Origin: Eubacteriales bacterium
GTDB lineage: Bacteria; Bacillota; Clostridia; Christensenellales; CAG-138
Length of the DNA: 5,934 nt
Direction of reading: 5' to 3'
Assembly (NCBI GenBank): GCA_028703645.1
Contig: JAQVML010000106.1
Span: forward strand, 1-5,934
The position numbers and the translations under genes were made by a program. Positions 1 to 4,510 of this stretch are shown piece by piece. The notes beneath the pieces are model-generated. The model saw only the letters and a program-made list of their open reading frames with translations. It had not been told where the DNA came from and ran no database searches. Position 1 is the stretch's first letter. Every line of letters begins with the position of its first letter.

Positions 1-909
1 ATCATTCATCTCTCGCCGGAGACGGACGAAAAAGAGATTGAGAGTTTCCGTAACCATCTGGAACGCTTGGGCGATTCCGTCGTTGTTGCAAACGACGCGG
101 ATATGATCAAGGTGCATGTTCACTCCAATTCTCCTGGCAAGGTGCTGCAGATGGCGCTTCGCATCGGCGAACTGGACAAGCTAAAGATTGAGAACATGCG
201 CGAGCAGAACCGCGAACTCATGGCGGAGCGCAAGCGAAACGAAAAGGAATTCGGCTTGCTCGCGGTCAGCACAGGCGAGGGCATTGACGAGCTCTTCCGC
301 GCGCTGGCGGTCGACGCGCTGATCTCCGGCGGACAGACGATGAACCCCAGCATCGACAGCATCGCCTCCGCAATCAACAAGATCAATGCGAGAAACGTGT
401 TTGTGCTGCCCAACAACAGCAATATCATTCTCGCGGCGCAGCAAGCGAGCGAGCTTACGAAAAAGGGCGTTGTGCTGATTCCGACCAAGACCATTCCGCA
501 GGGAATTGCGGCGTGCATGGCCTACTCGAAGGACGCGAGCATTGCGGAAAACGAACAGGCGATGAAGGACGCGATTGCAGACGTCATCAGTGGTTCGATC
601 ACCTACGCCGTACGCGACACCAAATTTGACGGCAATTCGGTGAAAAAAGGCGACATGATCGGACTCGTCAACAACCATCTTGCCGTATCCGGCAAAACGG
701 TGGAAGAAGCGACAAGCGAGCTCGTGCGCAAGATGATTGCCGAGCGCGGAGACGACGCTTGCACCGTAACCCTCTACTTTGGCGAAGGTCAAACGGAGGA
801 AAACGCGCAGGCGATTGCGGATCACCTCCAAACGGAGTTTGAAAACGCCGAATTCATGGTGCTCGCGGGCGGGCAACCGCTGTATTACTATTACGTAGCG
901 GTACAATAA
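1..909 (+). CDS. fakA: Fatty acid kinase ATP-binding subunit FakA (YloV/DAK2 family), C-terminal part
   Basis: The frame is open from the first base and ends at TAA 907-909, giving 302 residues; the ATG at 67 is internal. FakA proteins are about 550 residues, so the N-terminal DhaL-like nucleotide-binding domain lies outside the window. What remains is the middle domain and the C-terminal domain that contacts the acyl-carrying FakB (DegV) partner. Recognisable family blocks are LGDSVVV, KVHVHSNSPGKVL (bases about 109-147), LKIENMREQN, GLLAVSTGEGIDELF, GGQTMNPS, VLPNNSNIILAAQQAS and the C-terminal GGQPLYYYYVAV. The two histidines of HVH (codons 115-117 and 121-123) correspond to the pair reported to help bind zinc in the Staphylococcus aureus middle domain; that mapping is from memory. 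FakA with FakB phosphorylates free fatty acids to acyl phosphates in the cytoplasm for phospholipid synthesis. The gene closes at a terminator before recG. Family identity is very secure; the kinase role is by homology. Confidence 0.95.
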   Translation: MIHLSPETDEKEIESFRNHLERLGDSVVVANDADMIKVHVHSNSPGKVLQMALRIGELDKLKIENMREQNRELMAERKRNEKEFGLLAVSTGEGIDELFRALAVDALISGGQTMNPSIDSIASAINKINARNVFVLPNNSNIILAAQQASELTKKGVVLIPTKTIPQGIAACMAYSKDASIAENEQAMKDAIADVISGSITYAVRDTKFDGNSVKKGDMIGLVNNHLAVSGKTVEEATSELVRKMIAERGDDACTVTLYFGEGQTEENAQAIADHLQTEFENAEFMVLAGGQPLYYYYVAVQ

Positions 910-935
910 ACTCGCTTCAGAAAAAGCCGAACAGA

Positions 936-973
936 CGGCGACGGAACGACGTGTTCCCGTCGTCGGTTTTTTT
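936..973 (+). terminator. Rho-independent terminator after fakA
   Basis: Bases 936-947 pair with 953-965 as a 12-bp stem with one bulged base and one G-T wobble, closing a five-base GACGT loop. After a single G at 966 comes an uninterrupted run of seven T (967-973). The hairpin begins 27 bases after the fakA stop codon and ends 47 bases before the recG ATG, so most fakA transcription should stop here. The complementary strand has no T run directly following the stem, so it looks one-directional. Confidence 0.9.
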
Positions 974-1020
974 CTCAAATCTCGTTACACAATCCATGAT
1001 TGCGGGAGCAGAAAGAAGAA

Positions 1021-3027
1021 ATGCTGGATATTCCGCTGACAAGCATAAAAGGAATCGGGCCGAAGCGCGCGGAGCTGTTTTCACAGCTGGGCGTGTGTTC
1101 GGTTGGCGATTTGCTGTTTCGCTTGCCGCGGGATTATTTGGATTACACGAAAGCGACGCCGATTACGCAACTTGTCAACGGGCAAAATGCCGCCGTGCAG
1201 GTGCGCATCAGCGGAGCAACGCGCTTTTTCCGCACAAAAGGGATGACCATGCTCTCCGCGCCCGCGCAGGATGAGACGGGCAAGATCACACTCAAGTGGT
1301 TCAATCAACCCTATCGCAGTTCGCAATTGAAAATCGGTGAAATCGTCTACGCTTGCGGTCGCGTCATCAAGAAAAACGGAGCATCGCTGATCAATCCTTC
1401 GTTTTCGCAGGCGCTGCCCGGCATTGTGCCCGTGTATCCAACCGTCAAGGGTGTGAATCAACGCGCCTGGCGGGACAGCATATACGCCTGTCTGGAGAGC
1501 GTTTGGGACAAAATTCCGGAACCGCTGCCGCGGACGCTGCTGGAACGATACAACCTTGTTCCGCTTGCGTTGGCGTTGCGTCACGCACACTTTCCCTTTA
1601 GCCGGGAAGCGCTGGAGCTCGCGCGAAGGCGACTGGACTTTGAAAACACGCTGCTGTATTTCATCATTGTAGAGCTGCAAAAGGCGGAACGACTCCGCCA
1701 AAACGGGTTTTCGTTTGACACCAGCGGCGTGCTGGAGCGCTTTACGAGCCAACTTTCGTTTTCGCTCACGCGGGCGCAACTGCGTGTACTGGACGAGATC
1801 GGAATCGACATGCGAAAGCCCGTTCCGATGAACCGCCTGCTGCAAGGTGACGTCGGCTCCGGCAAGACCGCGGTTGCGATGTATGCGCTCTGCGTCGCCG
1901 CGGCAAACGGAAAGCAAGGCGCCCTGCTTGCGCCAACGGAGATCTTGGCGGAACAGCATGCGCAAAACTTCGGCGAAATCTTTGGAGAAACGGTTGTGCT
2001 GCTCAAAGGCAGCATGAAGAAGAAACAGCGGGAGGAAGCGCTGGAAAAAATTGCAAACGGAAGCGCGCTGTTTGTCATCGGCACGCATGCTCTGCTTTCA
2101 CAGGACGTGCGCTTTTATGATCTCGGCTGTATTGTGACGGACGAGCAGCATCGTTTCGGCGTGCGCCAGCGCGCGGCGATGCTCGAAAAAGGAGTCCGGC
2201 CCGATATGCTCGTTATGAGCGCAACGCCGATTCCAAGAACACTCGCGCTGATTCTTTACGGAGACCTCGATATCTCCGTGATCGACGAACTGCCGCCGGG
2301 ACGGAAACCCGTTAAGACCAGCGTGATTCCTGCGAGCAAGCGGGAGGATATGTACGCATATATCGCGTCTCAGGCGAAGGAGGGCGTACAGAGCTATGTC
2401 GTCTGTCCCGCAATTGAGGAGAGCGACACGATCGAGTGCCCGAGTGTAAACGCGCTCTACACGGAGCTAAAGAAGATGCAGCCGGAGACCAGATTTGCAA
2501 AACTGCACGGACAAATGAAAGAGGCGGAGAAGGAGCGCGTGATGCACGCGTTTCGCGCAGGCGAGATCGATGTTCTGGTCACGACGACGGTCATCGAGGT
2601 CGGTGTACACGTGCCCAATGCCTGCATTATGGCGATTGAAGGAGCGGAGCGATTCGGCCTTTCGCAACTGCATCAATTGCGCGGCAGAGTCGGCAGGAGC
2701 GCGAAGCAAGCGTATTGCTTTTTGCTCTACGGCGTGGAAAATCAGCAGGACAACGAGCGTATGCTGACCATGACGCAGACCAACGACGGATTTGAGATTG
2801 CGCAAAAGGATTTGCTGCTGCGCGGACCGGGTGACTTCATCGGCACAAGACAGCATGGAGACGACGGCGCGAGCTTGCTTTCGGGCGCGATGGACGCAAA
2901 GCTTTTAGAACAGGCGTCAAAGGCCGCGCGCGATTTGCTGAATCATAGTGGCGAAGAAAGCGCGAGATTGATCGAACTGGCAAGCGAGCGCTACGGAACG
3001 ATGCTAAACGACATCGCCATGAATTAA
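1021..3027 (+). CDS. recG: ATP-dependent DNA helicase RecG
   Basis: The product is 668 residues, a normal RecG length. The N-terminus (LTSIKGIGPKRAELFSQLGV) is the helical start of the wedge region, followed by an OB-fold wedge (about residues 45-130) that binds branched DNA. Superfamily 2 helicase motifs follow in order: Walker A GDVGSGKT (276-283), motif II DEQH in TDEQHRFGV (374-377), motif III SAT in MSATPIPRT (400-402), motif V TTVIEVGVHVPNA (522-534), motif VI QLHQLRGRVGRS (549-560), and the RecG-specific C-terminal block GPGDFIGTRQHG (602-613). RecG remodels stalled replication forks, R-loops and Holliday junctions. The ATG at 1021 is preferred because it gives the usual family N-terminus; an in-frame TTG at 1000 would add seven residues and has no ribosome site before it. 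A GGGAG at 1004-1008 and purine-rich AGAAAGAAG just before the ATG could serve as ribosome site. It follows fakA as in many Firmicutes, but a terminator lies between. Residue H530 in motif V is usually D or N in RecG proteins I know. Confidence 0.97.
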   Translation: MLDIPLTSIKGIGPKRAELFSQLGVCSVGDLLFRLPRDYLDYTKATPITQLVNGQNAAVQVRISGATRFFRTKGMTMLSAPAQDETGKITLKWFNQPYRSSQLKIGEIVYACGRVIKKNGASLINPSFSQALPGIVPVYPTVKGVNQRAWRDSIYACLESVWDKIPEPLPRTLLERYNLVPLALALRHAHFPFSREALELARRRLDFENTLLYFIIVELQKAERLRQNGFSFDTSGVLERFTSQLSFSLTRAQLRVLDEIGIDMRKPVPMNRLLQGDVGSGKTAVAMYALCVAAANGKQGALLAPTEILAEQHAQNFGEIFGETVVLLKGSMKKKQREEALEKIANGSALFVIGTHALLSQDVRFYDLGCIVTDEQHRFGVRQRAAMLEKGVRPDMLVMSATPIPRTLALILYGDLDISVIDELPPGRKPVKTSVIPASKREDMYAYIASQAKEGVQSYVVCPAIEESDTIECPSVNALYTELKKMQPETRFAKLHGQMKEAEKERVMHAFRAGEIDVLVTTTVIEVGVHVPNACIMAIEGAERFGLSQLHQLRGRVGRSAKQAYCFLLYGVENQQDNERMLTMTQTNDGFEIAQKDLLLRGPGDFIGTRQHGDDGASLLSGAMDAKLLEQASKAARDLLNHSGEESARLIELASERYGTMLNDIAMN

Positions 3028-3040
3028 ACGCGATTGCAGC

Positions 3041-3068
3041 CGATTTCGATGAAATTCGAGTTGATTTT
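3041..3068 (+). terminator. Weak hairpin after recG, possible terminator
   Basis: CGATTTC (3041-3047) can pair with GAAATTCG (3051-3058) around a three-base loop, with one bulged T. It lies 14 bases past the recG stop. The following bases (AG, then TTGATTTT at 3061-3068) are T-rich but interrupted and the stem is AT-rich, so this is a poor terminator compared with the two strong ones in the window. It may be only a 3'-end protecting hairpin, or chance. Confidence 0.3.
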
Positions 3069-3083
3069 GATGCAGAATTGTGT

Positions 3084-3112
3084 TTGACGGCATATTGCGT
3101 TCATGTTATAGT
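3084..3112 (+). promoter_or_regulatory. SigA-type promoter for the aminotransferase gene
   Basis: The -35 hexamer TTGACG (3084-3089) matches five of six consensus bases, and the -10 hexamer TATAGT (3107-3112) also matches five of six. The spacer (3090-3106) is exactly 17 bases. A TG at 3104-3105, one base before the -10, makes it an extended -10 element. Transcription should start near 3118-3120, leaving a leader of about 70 bases. The combination in a non-coding gap right before a gene makes this the most convincing promoter of the window. Confidence 0.85.
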
Positions 3113-3148
3113 AGGAATACTTCGCAAAACAGGGGTTGTTTGGGAGCG

Positions 3149-3162
3149 GGCGAGTTTTCGCC
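3149..3162 (+). other. Small hairpin in the aminotransferase leader
   Basis: GGCGA (3149-3153) and TCGCC (3158-3162) form a 5-bp stem with a GTTT loop in the predicted leader. No T run follows, so it is not a terminator. CGGG at 3147-3150 could instead pair with CCCG at 3169-3172, so two mutually exclusive small folds exist. I do not recognise a riboswitch or T-box: no T-box core or antiterminator block is visible and the leader is too short for one. Confidence 0.35.
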
Positions 3163-3179
3163 GGACGACCCGGTAGAAC

Positions 3180-3187
3180 AGGGGTGA
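3180..3187 (+). promoter_or_regulatory. Ribosome binding site that fixes the aminotransferase start
   Basis: AGGGGTGA is complementary to the 16S anti-Shine-Dalgarno sequence through GGTGA and lies two bases before ATG 3190. It supports ATG 3190 over the longer in-frame TTG at 3136; that TTG directly abuts an AGGGG (3131-3135), too close for initiation. Confidence 0.75.
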
Positions 3188-3189
3188 CT

Positions 3190-4368
3190 ATGGATTATCA
3201 AAGTTTGATTTCGGATTGCGTTCGTCGCATTCCGCCTTCGGGCATTCGTAAATATTTCGATCTGCTGGATGATTCTCACATCAGCCTCGGTGTTGGCGAG
3301 CCGGATTTTCCGACGCCCGACCGCATTCGTAAATATGTCGCGGAGCGGCTCAAGACCGAGCGTGTGCCTTATTCGTCGAACTCCGGCGATCCGCATCTGC
3401 GTGAACTCATCCTTCGATTCCTTGCGGAGAAATATGACATCAAGGGCTACGAGTCCATCGATAACGTGCTGATCACCGTCGGCGCAAGTCAGGCGATCGA
3501 TCTTGCCATGCGCGCGATTCTCAACCCCGGCGACGAGGTGATCTATCACGAGCCTTGCTATGTTTCGTATACCCCGGCGATTGAGCTCGCCGGCGGAAAA
3601 GCGGTTGGCATCTTAACCAAACATGAAGACAGGTTCCGCCTCAGCGCGGAGGCGGTCAAGGCCGCCATCACGCCCAAGACGAAGGCGATTCTCATCGCGT
3701 TTCCGACCAATCCGACGGGCGCGATCATGGAAAAGAGCGATCTGGAAGCGATTGCGGACGTCGTGCGCGGCACGGATATTCTCGTAATTACGGACGAAAT
3801 TTATGCGGAGCTGACCTTCAATGGCAAGCACCACGTTTCGTTTGCCTCGCTGCCCGGCATGCGGGAGCGCACGATTGTGCTCAACGGCTTTAGCAAGGCG
3901 TTTTCCATGACCGGTTGGCGCCTCGGCTATGCCGCTGGCCCCGCGGAGATCATCGCCGCCATGCGCAAAGTGCATCAACTCACGATGCTCTGCGCGCCGA
4001 CGCCCGCGCAATGGGCAGGCATTGCCGCGCTGGAAGACGGCTTTGCGGATGATTTTGCCGATACGCGCTATATGATCAACGAATATGAAACACGCCGCAG
4101 ATATATCATCGATGCGTTCAATTCGTTTGGTTTGGAATGCAACGAGCCGGAAGGCGCGTTCTATGTCTTCCCGTCGATTGCATCCACGGGCATGCAAAGC
4201 GAGCAGTTCTGTGATGGATTGCTTGCCAGTAAAAAGATCGTTACCGTTCCCGGCAACGCCTTTGGCGCGGCGGGAGAGGGGCATATTCGGTGCTGCTACG
4301 CGACTTCGATGGAACACATTGAAGAAGCAATGCGACGCATTGGCGAATATCTCAAAGAGATTCGCTAA
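3190..4368 (+). CDS. Class I/II pyridoxal-phosphate-dependent aminotransferase
   Basis: The 392-residue product is a complete fold-type I aminotransferase of the aspartate aminotransferase superfamily (COG0436 type). Visible family features: LGVGEPDFPTP (33-42) in the substrate-entry segment; GASQAI (98-103) for the cofactor phosphate; N174 in FPTNPTGA; D202 and Y205 in TDEIYAEL, contacting the pyridine ring and O3'; the Schiff-base lysine K236 in GFSKAFSMTGWRLGY, with R244 nearby; and R367 in EGHIRCCYATS, which should bind the substrate carboxylate. All key catalytic residues are present. The N-terminal SGIRKYFDLLDD resembles the Bacillus YugH/PatA/AlaT group, so aspartate, alanine, aromatic or N-acetyl-diaminopimelate substrates are all possible; the sequence alone does not decide. 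ATG 3190 is chosen from its ribosome site and from the N-terminus. The gene appears to be a single-gene unit, with its own promoter at 3084-3112 and terminator at 4385-4419. No Lrp/AsnC regulator gene, a frequent partner of YugH-like genes, lies beside it. Confidence 0.95.
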   Translation: MDYQSLISDCVRRIPPSGIRKYFDLLDDSHISLGVGEPDFPTPDRIRKYVAERLKTERVPYSSNSGDPHLRELILRFLAEKYDIKGYESIDNVLITVGASQAIDLAMRAILNPGDEVIYHEPCYVSYTPAIELAGGKAVGILTKHEDRFRLSAEAVKAAITPKTKAILIAFPTNPTGAIMEKSDLEAIADVVRGTDILVITDEIYAELTFNGKHHVSFASLPGMRERTIVLNGFSKAFSMTGWRLGYAAGPAEIIAAMRKVHQLTMLCAPTPAQWAGIAALEDGFADDFADTRYMINEYETRRRYIIDAFNSFGLECNEPEGAFYVFPSIASTGMQSEQFCDGLLASKKIVTVPGNAFGAAGEGHIRCCYATSMEHIEEAMRRIGEYLKEIR

Positions 4369-4384
4369 AGCCGGATATCAATTT

Positions 4385-4419
4385 GCCCCGTCACGATCGT
4401 TCGAGACGGGGCTTTTCTT
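4385..4419 (+). terminator. Rho-independent terminator after the aminotransferase
   Basis: GCCCCGTC (4385-4392) pairs perfectly with GACGGGGC (4405-4412), giving an 8-bp GC-rich stem. Past an A-A mismatch, CGA (4394-4396) and TCG (4401-4403) can add three more pairs around a TCGT loop. The T tract TTTTCTT (4413-4419) follows at once. The stem starts 16 bases after the aminotransferase stop codon, so it should separate that gene from mutS2. Confidence 0.92.
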
Positions 4420-4447
4420 CGGTTTCAATCAACGCAGATCATTTTCT

Positions 4448-4458
4448 ATTTGACATCA
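4448..4458 (+). repeat. 11-base direct repeat, copy 1, upstream of mutS2
   Basis: ATTTGACATCA here is repeated exactly at 4487-4497, 39 bases further on. The copy contains a perfect TTGACA -35 hexamer (4450-4455). The two copies flank the inverted repeat at 4461-4478. Confidence 0.7.
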
Positions 4459-4460
4459 GG

Positions 4461-4478
4461 TGTTCTATAATAAGAACA
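4461..4478 (+). promoter_or_regulatory. Inverted repeat over a TATAAT box: candidate mutS2 promoter and operator
   Basis: TGTTCT (4461-4466) and AGAACA (4473-4478) are perfect inverted repeats separated by six bases. A perfect TATAAT -10 hexamer (4466-4471) lies inside. The nearest TTGACA (4450-4455) is only 10 bases away instead of about 17, and the bases at the proper distance (4443-4448, TTTCTA) match the -35 consensus poorly. Transcription from this box would start near 4478, giving a leader of about 33 bases. A repressor bound to the dyad would cover the -10 box. I do not match it to LexA, PerR, CodY, Rex or CIRCE consensus sites. Either a weak -35 promoter or a coincidence of AT-rich sequence is possible. 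Confidence 0.5.
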
Positions 4479-4486
4479 ACCAAATC

Positions 4487-4497
4487 ATTTGACATCA
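4487..4497 (+). repeat. 11-base direct repeat, copy 2, upstream of mutS2
   Basis: This is an exact copy of 4448-4458, located in the predicted mutS2 leader, five bases before the G-rich ribosome site. Its TTGACA (4489-4494) has no plausible -10 partner at normal spacing, since that position falls in the mutS2 start codons. Confidence 0.7.
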
Positions 4498-4501
4498 TAT
4501 C

Positions 4502-4507
4502 GGGGGA
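4502..4507 (+). promoter_or_regulatory. G-rich ribosome binding site of mutS2
   Basis: GGGGGA lies three bases before ATG 4511. It is more G-rich and slightly closer to the start than a standard GGAGG site, but it is the only candidate and agrees with the N-terminus expected for the family. The arrangement GGGG, two bases, ACTATG is shared with the start of the aminotransferase gene. Confidence 0.6.
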
Positions 4508-4510
4508 ACT

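Noticed and set aside
181..978. Long minus-strand open frame of 265 codons opposite fakA
   Set aside because: It lies opposite a well-conserved coding frame, its translation is rich in Arg, His and Val without any family motif, and its start region lies in the fakA terminator. It is a shadow of GC-biased codon use.
1000..1020. TTG at 1000 as the recG start
   Set aside because: It adds seven residues not typical of the family and has no Shine-Dalgarno sequence upstream; ATG 1021 gives the normal N-terminus. It cannot be fully excluded.
996..1274. ATG at 996 opening a frame that overlaps the recG start
   Set aside because: The translation is Arg-rich with no conserved block, no ribosome site precedes it, and it overlaps the conserved RecG N-terminus in another frame.
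1081..2088. Minus-strand open frame of 335 codons opposite recG
   Set aside because: The + strand carries intact RecG motifs throughout; the reverse translation is low in complexity and has no recognisable domain or ribosome site.
3136..3189. TTG at 3136 as the aminotransferase start
   Set aside because: The added 18 residues (MFGSGRVFAGRPGRTGVT) are not aminotransferase-like, the AGGGG before it leaves no spacing, and ATG 3190 has a proper ribosome site.
3118..3189. Riboswitch or T-box in the aminotransferase leader
   Set aside because: The leader is about 70 bases with only a 5-bp hairpin, no terminator and no recognisable conserved core.
3613..4317. Minus-strand open frame of 234 codons opposite the aminotransferase
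   Set aside because: It is rich in Arg and Ala and has no motif, and the + frame is a complete enzyme with all catalytic residues.
4461..4478. LexA (SOS) box before mutS2
   Set aside because: The Firmicutes LexA box is GAAC-N4-GTTC; here the arms are in the opposite order (GTTC-N8-GAAC) with a longer spacer.
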